Source: an uncultured Bacteroidota bacterium (GTDB taxonomy: Bacteria > Bacteroidota > Bacteroidia > Flavobacteriales > Flavobacteriaceae). Taken from it: a stretch of DNA of 64,000 nucleotides. The notes under the pieces were generated by a model, which saw only the letters and a list, made by a program, of their open reading frames with translations, was not told the origin of the DNA and did no database searches. Below are positions 34,094-42,400 of the stretch, piece after piece. The stretch spans positions 1-64,000 of the forward strand of contig CACCAP010000006.1 of NCBI GenBank assembly GCA_902544085.1. Direction: 5' to 3'. The translations under genes were made by a program, and so were the position numbers. Numbering within the stretch: position 1 is the first letter of the stretch; every line of letters starts with the position of its first letter.

Positions 34094-34552
34094 CTACCTT
34101 CTAACGTAACCCCCAATTGATTCCCTATACTCAATTTCAAAACCATTTTCTGATGTCCATGATTTAAATTCATCTGTAACATTTCCTAGTGTTATAAATG
34201 ACTCAATCTCGAATATTTGAAAGAATTTTTCAAAATTAGGGCCATTTATAAAATCTATTCCATGCTGAATACCATCTTGGCTATTATTGTAACGTTCAAT
34301 AAGTGTTACTTTTTTACCATCTTCCGAAATATAATATCCATAAACAGTGGAAGGCTCTCTCTCAACAATAAAATCAGAAAGGTATTGGGTAAAACTCTCG
34401 ACATCTTCTAGCGAATTTTCTTTTGTATTAAGTTCAAGAATAAATGTTATTTCTTTGGAATCTTTATTGTCCAAAACAACCAATTCTTTTTCTGTACTAT
34501 TTGTATGGCACGCCAATACAAGCGCTAGAAACAATAAATAAATTCTATTCAT
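34094..34552 (-). CDS. Lipoprotein with ABM-like domain
   Basis: A 152-residue protein with a lipobox (LALVLACHTN) and an antibiotic-biosynthesis-monooxygenase-like ferredoxin fold: ITFILELNTKENSLEDVESF followed by GKKVTLIERYNNSQDGIQHG. The ABM domain often works as a small heme- or quinone-binding oxygenase, but key residues cannot be confirmed here. It overlaps the end of the upstream NTF2-like gene by eight bases, so the two are coupled. Confidence 0.65.
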   Translation of the reverse strand: MNRIYLLFLALVLACHTNSTEKELVVLDNKDSKEITFILELNTKENSLEDVESFTQYLSDFIVEREPSTVYGYYISEDGKKVTLIERYNNSQDGIQHGIDFINGPNFEKFFQIFEIESFITLGNVTDEFKSWTSENGFEIEYRESIGGYVRR

Positions 34553-35054
34553 TAATGACAGACTGGTTAAACTGATTGACCCAAACTATTTTTCCGTCAA
34601 CGACATAAAACTTTAATATAGAATTGAAGCTAGTTTTATTTTCACCATCATCGTAAGTAACTACATAATCAGCATTTACGTGTTCTCCACCACGTGTTGG
34701 ATCAATATCTACAGAAAATGCATTAACTAAATTCCATTTGTAATCAGCGTTATTTGCCTCATAAAGTGAATCTCTACTTTCAGTCATGGTGAGCATTTCA
34801 AGAGGCGTAACTTTTTTGCCACTGTAATATGTTATGCTGGCAGTATCATTAAAAATTTCAAGTGCTTCATCATACATCTTATTGTTTATCAATTCGTCAT
34901 ACTTTAACACAACATCCACGGCCTCTTGTGTACCAAGAAAGAATTTATATTCTTTTCCATCGTCAGACCATGTTGTCATACCAATTGATTTTTGTTCAGT
35001 TGCACATGAATAAAAAAGCGCTGCAATTATAATGGTTAGGTAATATTTTTTCAT
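34545..35054 (-). CDS. Lipoprotein with SnoaL/NTF2-like domain
   Basis: The 169-residue protein has a lipobox (AALFYSCATEQ) and a cone-shaped NTF2-like fold pattern: VDVVLKYDELINNKMYDEALEIFNDTASITYYSGKKV and a C-terminal strand set VTYDDGENKTSFNSILKFYVVDGKI. Such domains bind small molecules or act as steroid isomerase-like enzymes. Coupled to the ABM-like lipoprotein gene by overlap; diverges from the GH16 gene across 31 bases. Confidence 0.75.
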   Translation of the reverse strand: MKKYYLTIIIAALFYSCATEQKSIGMTTWSDDGKEYKFFLGTQEAVDVVLKYDELINNKMYDEALEIFNDTASITYYSGKKVTPLEMLTMTESRDSLYEANNADYKWNLVNAFSVDIDPTRGGEHVNADYVVTYDDGENKTSFNSILKFYVVDGKIVWVNQFNQSVINE

Positions 35055-35085
35055 AAAGTTTTTTTTATTAAGTTAGCAATTCTAC

Positions 35086-36006
35086 ATGATAAAAAAGTTA
35101 AAATTAATTGTTTTTTGTTTGCTTATTTTTTCATGCTCTGATAGTGGAGATTCAGGATCAAATATTGATGATAATTCAGGAAATAATACCAACAGTCCGG
35201 ACTCGCCTCATGTTCCATCGGGTTTTGATTTAGTGGTCATTGATGATTTTAATTCATTTGATAAAACAAAATGGTCGAAAGGTTTGACACACGATACCAA
35301 TCCAGACATTAGAATGATTTGGAATAAACAAACTGGGGGACAGAACCTTTTAAACGATAAATATGCCGGATATATATTGGACGCCAATACTTATACAAGT
35401 AACGGTCAACTATATTTAGCCAATAAAAAAGAATCAATTACAGGAACAAATCCTGCACGAGATTTTGATTATTCAACAGGGTGGATTAATTCACTACAGA
35501 AAATAAACTTCAACGGAACGAATAAAGATGTTTATATAGAAGTCCGCGCTAAATTTCCAAAAGGGGATAAAGTATGGCCGGCAATTTGGATTATTGACGA
35601 TTCAGAAAACAGGACTTGGCCACCCGAAATTGATGTCTGGGAATATTTTGGAAAATTTTTTAGGACCAATAGAAAAGATGAAATGTATTTTAGGTATATA
35701 TATGGTGTTTGGAATGATAATCATAACGATAGTTATGTATTACCTAACTTCCAGGCTACATATAATGCATCTGCACAACATCGCATCTATGGTTTCAAAT
35801 GGACAAAAGATGATATGAAATGGTATATCGATGGTGAACTTGTACATACAAAAACTAAGGGAATTGAAGTGCCCGAAGCAGACTGGCCTGATCAACCCAT
35901 GTGTATGGTAATTAACAATGGATTATTGAGTGTTGTGGATGAGGGAAATACGGCTTTTCCAAACCATTTAATTCTTGACTATTTCAAGGTTTACGAAAAA
36001 AATTAA
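35086..36006 (+). CDS. GH16 family glycoside hydrolase (beta-glucanase-like) lipoprotein
   Basis: The 306-residue protein has a lipoprotein signal (LKLIVFCLLIFSCSDS), a Ser/Gly/Asp/Asn linker to about residue 45 and a GH16 jelly-roll domain. The catalytic signature ExDxxE is intact as EIDVWE (Glu181 nucleophile, Asp183, Glu186 acid/base). GWINSLQKINFNGTNKDVYIE and GDKVWPAIWII are other family features. It may hydrolyse laminarin, agar-type or carrageenan-type galactans or lichenan; the subfamily is not resolvable by eye. It likely acts on the cell surface. Confidence 0.9.
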   Translation: MIKKLKLIVFCLLIFSCSDSGDSGSNIDDNSGNNTNSPDSPHVPSGFDLVVIDDFNSFDKTKWSKGLTHDTNPDIRMIWNKQTGGQNLLNDKYAGYILDANTYTSNGQLYLANKKESITGTNPARDFDYSTGWINSLQKINFNGTNKDVYIEVRAKFPKGDKVWPAIWIIDDSENRTWPPEIDVWEYFGKFFRTNRKDEMYFRYIYGVWNDNHNDSYVLPNFQATYNASAQHRIYGFKWTKDDMKWYIDGELVHTKTKGIEVPEADWPDQPMCMVINNGLLSVVDEGNTAFPNHLILDYFKVYEKN

Positions 36007-36659
36007 GAATAAATTTCTTGTTTATTTAGTGGGTTAATTGATGTTATGAGCATCGTAAATGCAAATAGACATTCCCATATTTCAGAAATGCGATCATGGT
36101 CAAAAAGATATATAATTATTGTAGAACAAATAAAAATTATAGACTGACTATATTTTGGGATAACAATGGAAAATTTATTTATTATGGATTTTATATTATT
36201 GCTTTTAGTATATAGATAAGGTATTGCCAAAAAATAAAATGAAAAAATAAAAAACAAACCATTAGTGAAAATTAGTTTATTCAATTTAACGCCACCAATC
36301 ATTAAGTTGTGAATATTGGTCTCCGATTGCAGGTTGTTTTCAATAAAGAAATGAGGCGTTTCAATATTGAAAATTCTTTGTCCCCACGAAATTTCCTCCC
36401 CAAATCCAAAAAAGAATATTATTGAAAAAAGTATAATTCCAATATTTTTTGATGAGATAACTTTCACAGTTTTCAAAAGTTTATTTATTAAGTATATTGA
36501 AACGGATAACAAGAAAATAGCAGTAGAGTACTCAATAATTCCATCCTCTATTACCAAAAAATTATATACAGAATTTGAATAGTAAAACAGAAAAATTGTT
36601 GACACTATTATGCAGGAAAAAATAGAATGTAAAAAATTTATTTTTTTGCAAAACACCAA
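36003..36659 (-). CDS. Membrane protein with GEEISWGQR motif
   Basis: A 218-residue protein with about six membrane helices. A loop carries GFGEEISWGQRIFNIETP and NLQSETNIHNLMI, a strongly conserved polar motif shared by a widespread but uncharacterised membrane-protein group. The start is TTG or GTG (positions 36659/36656). Its stop overlaps that of the GH16 gene by four bases. Function unknown. Confidence 0.65.
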   Translation of the reverse strand: MVFCKKINFLHSIFSCIIVSTIFLFYYSNSVYNFLVIEDGIIEYSTAIFLLSVSIYLINKLLKTVKVISSKNIGIILFSIIFFFGFGEEISWGQRIFNIETPHFFIENNLQSETNIHNLMIGGVKLNKLIFTNGLFFIFSFYFLAIPYLYTKSNNIKSIINKFSIVIPKYSQSIIFICSTIIIYLFDHDRISEIWECLFAFTMLITSINPLNKQEIYS

Positions 36660-36751
36660 GCAAATATACTCAATGTTAAGTTAATGTTAAGAGATTTATT
36701 AGTTTAAGATATATTAATAATTAAGCTGTTTTTACAATAACTAAAACCAAG

Positions 36752-37003
36752 TTAATTGAAACAATAAATTAAGAATATCAGTAGGTAGACTAATAAATAT
36801 AATCTGTAGCTATTTCTAGTTTTTAAATAATTTTTATTGTCAGGATAAAGATTAAAAAAAAGACCTTTTATCTCTTTAATAAAGATTGGTTTAATATTTA
36901 TCTTCCAATCATCTGTTTGATAAACAATCTTTCTAAACTTACTTCTAAAAAATGTACTTGGCAAGCCCCATAAAATTAGTAGTATGAAAAGTGCTGTTTT
37001 CAA
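36752..37003 (-). CDS. Small two-helix membrane protein, unknown function
   Basis: An 83-residue protein with a hydrophobic helix at each end and a basic, polar middle (KIVYQTDDWKINIKPIFIKE). No motif recognised. It is preceded and followed by short AT-rich spacers without obvious signals. Confidence 0.45.
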   Translation of the reverse strand: MKTALFILLILWGLPSTFFRSKFRKIVYQTDDWKINIKPIFIKEIKGLFFNLYPDNKNYLKTRNSYRLYLLVYLLIFLIYCFN

Positions 37004-37060
37004 GTTTTAAATTTACTAAATATCATTTTTAATTATATTAACTTGAATAAAATTAATTGA

Positions 37061-37198
37061 ATGAAAGAAAAAATAATGAAATCTTTGGTTGTTGCTTTAT
37101 TGTTTTTATTTACCCTTTACCTATTTCAATACTTTAATGAAAGTAGAGAAAAAACAAGTGAGAATGTTAAGGAGTTTATTGAAAAACACGAAGATTAA
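37061..37198 (+). CDS. 45-residue single-pass membrane peptide
   Basis: This short frame starts MKEKIMKSLVVALLFLFTLYL and continues into a charged, helical tail (ESREKTSENVKEFIEKHED), the topology of a small stress- or complex-associated membrane peptide. Its stop overlaps that of the convergent DUF2237 gene by four bases, as with other neighbouring convergent pairs. No homologue known to me. Confidence 0.5.
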   Translation: MKEKIMKSLVVALLFLFTLYLFQYFNESREKTSENVKEFIEKHED

Positions 37199-37554
37199 AA
37201 TTTATAATCTAAAAGCTCTTCAAAAGTTATATATTCAAGCGTTTTTATATTGGTAGATTCTAATATTATTTTTGGTGCGTACCCAGCTTTATAAGCCTCA
37301 ATCCACCTAGAAACACACAAACACCACTTATCACCATTTTTTAGTCCTTTAAAATTATACATAGGATTTTCTGTTGTAAGATCGTTACCTCTCTCTTTTG
37401 AAAATTTCAAAAATTCATCAGTGACTACCGCACAAACAGTATGAGTCCCATAATCCTTTGGTCCTGTATCACAACAACCATTTCTGTAAAAACCAGTCAT
37501 TGGATTAGTGCTGCACAGTTCAAGCTTTTTACCAAAAACATTAAGACTTTCCAT
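37195..37554 (-). CDS. DUF2237 family protein
   Basis: The 119-residue protein matches DUF2237: NVFGKKLELCSTNPMTGFYRNGCCDTG at the N-terminus, HTVCAVVTDEFLKFSKERGNDLTTENP in the middle and DKWCLCVSRWIEAY near residue 76. The conserved Cys residues suggest metal or redox chemistry but no activity is established. It lies 15 bases downstream of the 89-residue membrane protein gene. Confidence 0.88.
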   Translation of the reverse strand: MESLNVFGKKLELCSTNPMTGFYRNGCCDTGPKDYGTHTVCAVVTDEFLKFSKERGNDLTTENPMYNFKGLKNGDKWCLCVSRWIEAYKAGYAPKIILESTNIKTLEYITFEELLDYKF

Positions 37555-37569
37555 TTTGATTTTATTTTA

Positions 37570-37839
37570 TTAAACTGAAAACTGTGAATTAAATTGACCC
37601 AAACCGATATGAATGTATAATACATACAATATGTACAGAAAAATCGATAGTGATATAAAAATCAATAAACTTTTTAGAACATCATTGATATCTTTTACAG
37701 TGATAATAATTATTGAATTTATATAAAGGATGACGAGTATAATATTTATATAGTTGGATATTCCAATAAAAAATAATGCAGCCAACAACACAATAGAAAA
37801 AAAAAGAAAAAAAATATTTATGGGTTTTAAAAAATTCAA
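37570..37839 (-). CDS. Small multi-pass membrane protein, unknown function
   Basis: An 89-residue, almost entirely hydrophobic protein with three helices and a single acidic loop (VKDINDVLKS). No family recognised. It lies in a minus-strand string of small membrane genes and is followed by DUF2237. Confidence 0.45.
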   Translation of the reverse strand: MNFLKPINIFFLFFSIVLLAALFFIGISNYINIILVILYINSIIIITVKDINDVLKSLLIFISLSIFLYILYVLYIHIGLGQFNSQFSV

Positions 37840-37862
37840 GACAATATTATTCTAACACAAAT

Positions 37863-38201
37863 TTAAATAATCTGAAGTGAATAGTTAAAGATCAATGAGC
37901 TCAACATTAGGTAAGTAATTGCTGGTAGGATTCTAGCAACATTATCATTTATCTTGACTCTCACAATTATCGCAACAAACATCATTATTGATAAACATAA
38001 TGAAGATGCTATTAAAAGGATATTGATTTTTAAACCAATCAACAAACCCAATCCGCCTAAAATTTGCAATGATGATATTGTTTTTCTATAATTATGATAT
38101 CCCCATCTTTTAAACTCACTAATCATTCTTCTAGAGTAGAAAGAGTTTACACCATAAATTATAAATGAAATTCCTGTGAATAGAATTATTGCTTTTTCCA
38201 T
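37863..38201 (-). CDS. DoxX-like membrane protein (copy 2)
   Basis: The 112-residue protein has four helices and shares the pattern 'MISEFKRWGYHNYRK...LQILGGLGLLIGL' with its neighbour (VAEFKHYGYSNLLRN...SKISISAIMLMGI), marking both as DoxX-like family members and probably tandem duplicates. It starts three bases after the first copy stops. DoxX-like proteins are small membrane components of unclear role. Confidence 0.7.
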   Translation of the reverse strand: MEKAIILFTGISFIIYGVNSFYSRRMISEFKRWGYHNYRKTISSLQILGGLGLLIGLKINILLIASSLCLSIMMFVAIIVRVKINDNVARILPAITYLMLSSLIFNYSLQII

Positions 38202-38204
38202 TAA

Positions 38205-38549
38205 TTACAATAAACCATAATTAAATGCGGCCACAAATAAAGACATCAAAAGAAAAACAAAAGATGGAATGAATTTGACAATCGGGTTTTTAACTTTTAA
38301 ATGAGAAGCTTGTGCGCACAACATGAAAAAAGCCATTGATAAAGACGCGTAAACAAGAACATCACTGAACCAAATTCCCATTAACATAATGGCAGAAATC
38401 GAAATTTTAGAAGCTCCCACAAAATTCCTTAAAAGATTTGAGTAACCATAATGTTTAAACTCAGCAACAATATTGTCGTATCTAAAAACCCATATGTATA
38501 AAACAGAGGCTGCTACTATGATTTGACATGCAAAAGATAAATTTTCCAT
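38205..38549 (-). CDS. DoxX-like membrane protein (copy 1)
   Basis: A 114-residue four-helix protein with the same FKHYGYSN motif as the following gene, from which it is separated by three bases. The pair probably forms a heterodimer or functional unit. No catalytic residues. Confidence 0.7.
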   Translation of the reverse strand: MENLSFACQIIVAASVLYIWVFRYDNIVAEFKHYGYSNLLRNFVGASKISISAIMLMGIWFSDVLVYASLSMAFFMLCAQASHLKVKNPIVKFIPSFVFLLMSLFVAAFNYGLL

Positions 38550-38598
38550 GACTTTAATTTACATAATTTATTTGTTTTATGATTTTGCCCAAAAAATA

Positions 38599-39285
38599 CT
38601 ATCTGTTTGCCACATAAATTGTAGAAGCTCCAAACAATTTTATATCCTGTGATATGTTTGTAAATTTTGAGTTTTTTAAAATATTTATAAACTCATGGCC
38701 GTGGGGAAAATTTGATGCAGATTTCTGCAAATAAGAATATGCTTCAAAGTTTTTGGACAGAATTAAGCCAATTAATTTTACATAAAATTTTGTGAAAAAA
38801 TTATAAAATAATTTGATGATTTTGTTTTTTGGCACTGACGTTTCTAAGATTATCAAGGTTCCATTTTTCTTTAGAACTCTGTAGATTTCATCCAAAGATT
38901 TTTTTAGGTTCTCAAAATTTCGCACGCCATAACCTACTGTTACAACATCGAAATAATTATCATTATATTTTAAATATTCAACATCTCCTAGCTCTAGTAT
39001 AACACTTTGTTGAAGACCTAAATCCTTGATTTTTTTATCCCCGATGTCTAACATATTGGACGATAAATCCATCCCAATAATTTCACAATTTTTGATTTTA
39101 GTAAGTGCTATAGCAATATCAGCAGTGCCAGTTGCCACGTCTAATATTCTTTTTGGATTTAAAGATCTAGAAATATCTACAATTTGTTTTTTCCAATTTT
39201 TGTGAAGACCAAAAGTGATGAGGTTATTTATGAGATCATACTCTTCATAAATAGAGTTAAACATTATTCTTATTTGATTTTTCAT
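38599..39285 (-). CDS. menG: Demethylmenaquinone methyltransferase
   Basis: The 228-residue SAM methyltransferase has FNSIYEEYDLINNLITFGLHKNWK at its N-terminus (UbiE motif 1) and RILDVATGTADIAIAL (SAM motif I), VTVGYGVRNFENLKKSLDEIYRVLKKNG (UbiE motif 2). It methylates demethylmenaquinone in menaquinone synthesis. I set the start at ATG 39285, one base after the previous gene's stop; a further in-frame start at 39327 would add 14 residues inside that gene and is unlikely. Confidence 0.94.
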   Translation of the reverse strand: MKNQIRIMFNSIYEEYDLINNLITFGLHKNWKKQIVDISRSLNPKRILDVATGTADIAIALTKIKNCEIIGMDLSSNMLDIGDKKIKDLGLQQSVILELGDVEYLKYNDNYFDVVTVGYGVRNFENLKKSLDEIYRVLKKNGTLIILETSVPKNKIIKLFYNFFTKFYVKLIGLILSKNFEAYSYLQKSASNFPHGHEFINILKNSKFTNISQDIKLFGASTIYVANR

Positions 39286-39286
39286 C

Positions 39287-39547
39287 CTAAAAATCAGGCT
39301 TATAATGAAACCTGTTCCCCTTGACAATTTTTAAATTAACCATAATGCCATCACATGCTGAGAAAATATTATTAATTTTATCTATGAGCATTAGCATAGT
39401 GGGTTCAAGTTCACCAAATATTTGAGTGCTCAATGGATTTTCAAGGATTTGAAAATTACTTTCTCGCAAAGAAGTTATAAATTTTTTAATGATTGATTTG
39501 TAATCATCATTTAAAGGCATAAGAGTTATTTCAATTGATGTATTCAT
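39287..39547 (-). CDS. MTH1187/YkoF-type thiamine-binding-like protein
   Basis: An 86-residue protein with the DUF77/MTH1187 ferredoxin-like pattern: IEITLMPLNDDYKSIIKKFI at the N-terminus, NPLSTQIFGELEPTMLML in the middle and MVNLKIVKGN at the end. Members bind thiamine or related ligands, or act as small regulators. It ends one base before menG, so these two are cotranscribed. Confidence 0.82.
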   Translation of the reverse strand: MNTSIEITLMPLNDDYKSIIKKFITSLRESNFQILENPLSTQIFGELEPTMLMLIDKINNIFSACDGIMVNLKIVKGNRFHYKPDF

Positions 39548-39619
39548 AATGATAAATTTATAAAGATCTAAACATAGAATATAATTCTATTATATTTTAG
39601 TTTGAATAAAATTTTTAAT

Positions 39620-39826
39620 ATGAAATTATTTGTTACAAATCAAAATAACTCTGAAAGAATTGCCAGATTTATCATTTCTATTTTTCTAATCCCAGCACCT
39701 TTTATTTATGGCTATGAATTGTTTTCTATAGTACAAGCAGTAGTTGGTGGTGTTCTCTTATTTAATTCAGTTTCTGGAATTTGCGCGATATACAGAATTT
39801 TTGGCACTAATACTTGCAAGCATTAA
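39620..39826 (+). CDS. DUF2892 (YgaP-like) membrane protein
   Basis: A 68-residue protein starting at ATG 39620 (an upstream TTG adds six residues). It has two hydrophobic helices and the DUF2892 features NNSERIARFIISIFLIP and LLFNSVSGICAIYRIFGTNTC. These small membrane proteins are often associated with sulfur/rhodanese chemistry. Its stop ends three bases from the end of the convergent COG0523 GTPase gene. Confidence 0.8.
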   Translation: MKLFVTNQNNSERIARFIISIFLIPAPFIYGYELFSIVQAVVGGVLLFNSVSGICAIYRIFGTNTCKH

Positions 39827-39829
39827 CTA

Positions 39830-41029
39830 TTAGTTGGATACTGGCCAATTATCAGTCAATTGAAGTCTACCATCTTTCCATTCACTTACTTCTTCCTGAT
39901 TCAATAAACATTCGTCTAGTTTCTTTGTTATTGCAGAAACATCTAATTGTTGGCCAATGAACACCAGTTCGATTTTCCTGTCTCCAAAATCTGAGCACCA
40001 ATCTGACTCAATCATTTGTTGGTTATTGACAAAATTTGCATAATTTATTCTTTCCGAAAATGGCATGGAGTCCCACCAAACACCAGCAGGATCTGTTTTT
40101 ACTGATCCGCCTGCAGAGCTCCAGACAAGAGCTTGATCAGCCCTAGATGCAATCCAAAATAAACCTTTACTTCTAATTATATTTTTTGGGAACTGATATT
40201 TAATAAAGTTAAGGAATCTACCAGGATGAAAGGGCTTTTTTCTTCGATAGACAAATGAACCAATCCCATATTCTTCTGTTTCAGGGATATGTTCGTTTTC
40301 TAATTCTTTAATCCAACCTGCCGATGATTCTGCTTTTTCAAAGTCGAATAATCCTGTATTAATAACGTCACTTAGATTAACCTTAGAGTGGTTTGTTGGG
40401 ATAATTTTAGCATCTGGATTTAACTTATGAATAATATCATATAAATTTCTGAGATCTGATTCTGAAACTAGGTCAGTTTTATTTAATAGAATAATGTTAG
40501 CAAACTCTACCTGATCCGTTAGTAAATTAACAATAGTCCTTTCATCTCCTTCAATATCCGTCAAGTTTCTATCTTTAAGGTATTGAGGACTTGAAAAATC
40601 TTTAAGAAAATTAAGTGAATCCACAACTGTAACCATAGTATCCACATAACTGAATCTGCTTAAGTCAATACTTCCATCTTCACTTTCAAAACTAAAAGTT
40701 TGGGCAACTGGTATTGGTTCAGAAATTCCGGTGCTTTCAATAATTAAATAATCAAACTTCTGGGCTTTTGCTAGTTTTTCCACCTCTATCATAAGATCTT
40801 CACGAAGTGTACAACAAATACATCCATTGCTCATTTCTACTAATTTTTCCTCAGTTCTGGATAAGGTATTTTCATTTTTTACGAGATCTGCATCAACGTT
40901 GACCTCGCTCATGTCATTGACAATAACAGCAGCTTTCATGCCTTGCTTATTATGCAAAATGTGATTTAGGAGAGTGGTTTTACCAGCCCCTAAAAAACCG
41001 CTTAACACGGTTACGGGAAGTTTTTTCAT
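39830..41029 (-). CDS. COG0523 (CobW/ZigA-like) metal-chaperone GTPase
   Basis: The 399-residue protein has Walker A GFLGAGKTTLLNHIL (about 12-26), the metal-site GCICCTLRED (CxCC, about 69-78), ESTGISEP near 104 and the guanine-specificity NKTDLV near 178, followed by a CobW C-terminal domain (about 240-399). COG0523 proteins insert or traffic metals such as zinc; the long CobW-C domain fits the YjiA/ZigA type. No cobalamin genes adjoin it. It has the best promoter in the window directly upstream. Confidence 0.9.
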   Translation of the reverse strand: MKKLPVTVLSGFLGAGKTTLLNHILHNKQGMKAAVIVNDMSEVNVDADLVKNENTLSRTEEKLVEMSNGCICCTLREDLMIEVEKLAKAQKFDYLIIESTGISEPIPVAQTFSFESEDGSIDLSRFSYVDTMVTVVDSLNFLKDFSSPQYLKDRNLTDIEGDERTIVNLLTDQVEFANIILLNKTDLVSESDLRNLYDIIHKLNPDAKIIPTNHSKVNLSDVINTGLFDFEKAESSAGWIKELENEHIPETEEYGIGSFVYRRKKPFHPGRFLNFIKYQFPKNIIRSKGLFWIASRADQALVWSSAGGSVKTDPAGVWWDSMPFSERINYANFVNNQQMIESDWCSDFGDRKIELVFIGQQLDVSAITKKLDECLLNQEEVSEWKDGRLQLTDNWPVSN

Positions 41030-41039
41030 AGCTCGTTTG

Positions 41040-41070
41040 CAAAATTATAAATATAATTTCAAGGGGCAAA
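41040..41070 (-). promoter_or_regulatory. Full Bacteroidota-type promoter for the COG0523 gene
   Basis: On the minus strand TTTG (41067-41070) and TAATTTTG (41040-41047) are separated by exactly 19 bases, matching TTTG-N19-21-TAnnTTTG. The -7 box ends 10 bases before the ATG, so the transcript leader would be only a few bases long. No obvious Zur operator was recognised. Confidence 0.65.
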
Positions 41071-41092
41071 CTGAGTTTAGTTAAAAATTGTG

Positions 41093-42166
41093 TTATTTTT
41101 TTTTTCGTTGTTTTGCGAGTACTTGTAAATCTACAACTGTATCGGTTTCATCTACGATTTCAAACCCTAAGGCAGTTTCTATAATATCCTCCAGAGTTAC
41201 TATACCTTTAATTTTTTTTTGTTTATCAATGACCAAGGACAAATGCTCCCTATCCCTTAGAAGCTTGTCAAATAAAATTGGAACTTTTGAATTGTGATCT
41301 GTCTTAATAATTTTTCGCTTTATATCGTTAAGCTTGAGGTTTCCTTTTTTTTGAATCATTTTTTCTAGAATGGTGTCCTTTAAAACATAACTGCTTATTT
41401 TATTTGTGTTCTTGTAATATATTGGTATTCTAGAAAATTCAAGACTGTTGTTTTGGCTGTAAAAATCAGTGATTGTAGAGTTTTGATCTGCAATTTTCAT
41501 TACAGAAAAAGGTGTCATTATATCTTTCACTTTAACATTTTGAAGTTTAACAATATTCTTGATGAAAAGTGAATCTTTTTCTTCAATTACACCCTCTTCC
41601 TCGGCAATTTCAGCAATTGTTGAAATGTCCTCTCTTTTAAAAATTGACTCTCTCTTTTCTCCCAAACCAATTCTTGTAAAAAGCTGCAAAATCCAAAGCA
41701 AACCAGTGTATTTAAAAACTGGAAGTATTGATGATAATATAATAGTGCTTGGTTGAGCCAATTTGTCCCAATAGTTTGCTCCAATTGTTTTAGGAATTAT
41801 TTCTGAAAGAACAAGAATTAAAACAGTCATTATTGTTGAAATAATTCCTACTAATAATTCTTCGGAAACAGATGTGCCAAGAATCATATAACTATTGTCA
41901 ATCTGTAGGGTTGAATAAGCAATTTTGGCTTGAACACCAACCATAATTGAACCAACGGTATGGGCAATGGTATTGAGTGTGAGAATAATTATTAGTGGCT
42001 CATCAATCGAACTTTTTAAACTTTGTAGTTTCTCGGCATATTTTTTTCCTTCCTTAATTTTAATCTTGATGAACGTTGGGTTTACGCTCAAAAGGACAGC
42101 CTCCAGTATAGAACATAAAAAAGAAAGAGAAATTGTGAGAAAGGCGTATAAAATTAAAATCTCCAA
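41093..42166 (-). CDS. CNNM/CorC-family membrane transporter (DUF21 + CBS)
   Basis: The 357-residue protein has an N-terminal DUF21 domain with four membrane helices (LSEIIPKTIGANYWDKLA near 135-152) and a cytosolic CBS pair (DIMTPFSVMKIADQNST near 218 and LSLVIDKQKKIKGIVTLEDI near 308). This layout fits the CNNM/CorC group linked to Mg2+ or Co2+ movement. The usual HlyC/CorC C-terminal domain is absent, so it is the short form. It stands 26 bases after the 69-residue gene. Confidence 0.9.
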   Translation of the reverse strand: MEILILYAFLTISLSFLCSILEAVLLSVNPTFIKIKIKEGKKYAEKLQSLKSSIDEPLIIILTLNTIAHTVGSIMVGVQAKIAYSTLQIDNSYMILGTSVSEELLVGIISTIMTVLILVLSEIIPKTIGANYWDKLAQPSTIILSSILPVFKYTGLLWILQLFTRIGLGEKRESIFKREDISTIAEIAEEEGVIEEKDSLFIKNIVKLQNVKVKDIMTPFSVMKIADQNSTITDFYSQNNSLEFSRIPIYYKNTNKISSYVLKDTILEKMIQKKGNLKLNDIKRKIIKTDHNSKVPILFDKLLRDREHLSLVIDKQKKIKGIVTLEDIIETALGFEIVDETDTVVDLQVLAKQRKKK

Positions 42167-42189
42167 ATAAAAACTGTAATTAATTAAAG

Positions 42190-42399
42190 TTAATCAATAT
42201 TATTAAAAGTTGAATCAATGTAAATTGATGTAGAGTCTTCTTGCTGAATTTTTTCTTTTGCAATTCTTAATCTCTCATCAGCTTTAATTCGTTCAGCATC
42301 TAATATTTTTTTTGTTTGATTGGAATTATATTCTGAAAAGAAAACGATAAATAAAATAAAAGTTAAAATTGATATAATTAAAAATTTATGTTTTTTCAT
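42190..42399 (-). CDS. 69-residue membrane-anchored protein, unknown function
   Basis: Start ATG at 42399, one base after the CIA30 stop. One N-terminal hydrophobic helix (FLIISILTFILFIVFF) is followed by a charged, coiled-coil-like stretch (ILDAERIKADERLRIAKEKI) and an acidic/Ser-Thr end. Type II single-pass topology. No known family. Confidence 0.5.
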   Translation of the reverse strand: MKKHKFLIISILTFILFIVFFSEYNSNQTKKILDAERIKADERLRIAKEKIQQEDSTSIYIDSTFNNID

Positions 42400-42400
42400 T

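Noticed and set aside
39286..39327. Longer menG start adding 14 residues
   Set aside because: It lies inside the upstream gene's end, while ATG at 39285 is one base after that stop and matches the family's N-terminus.
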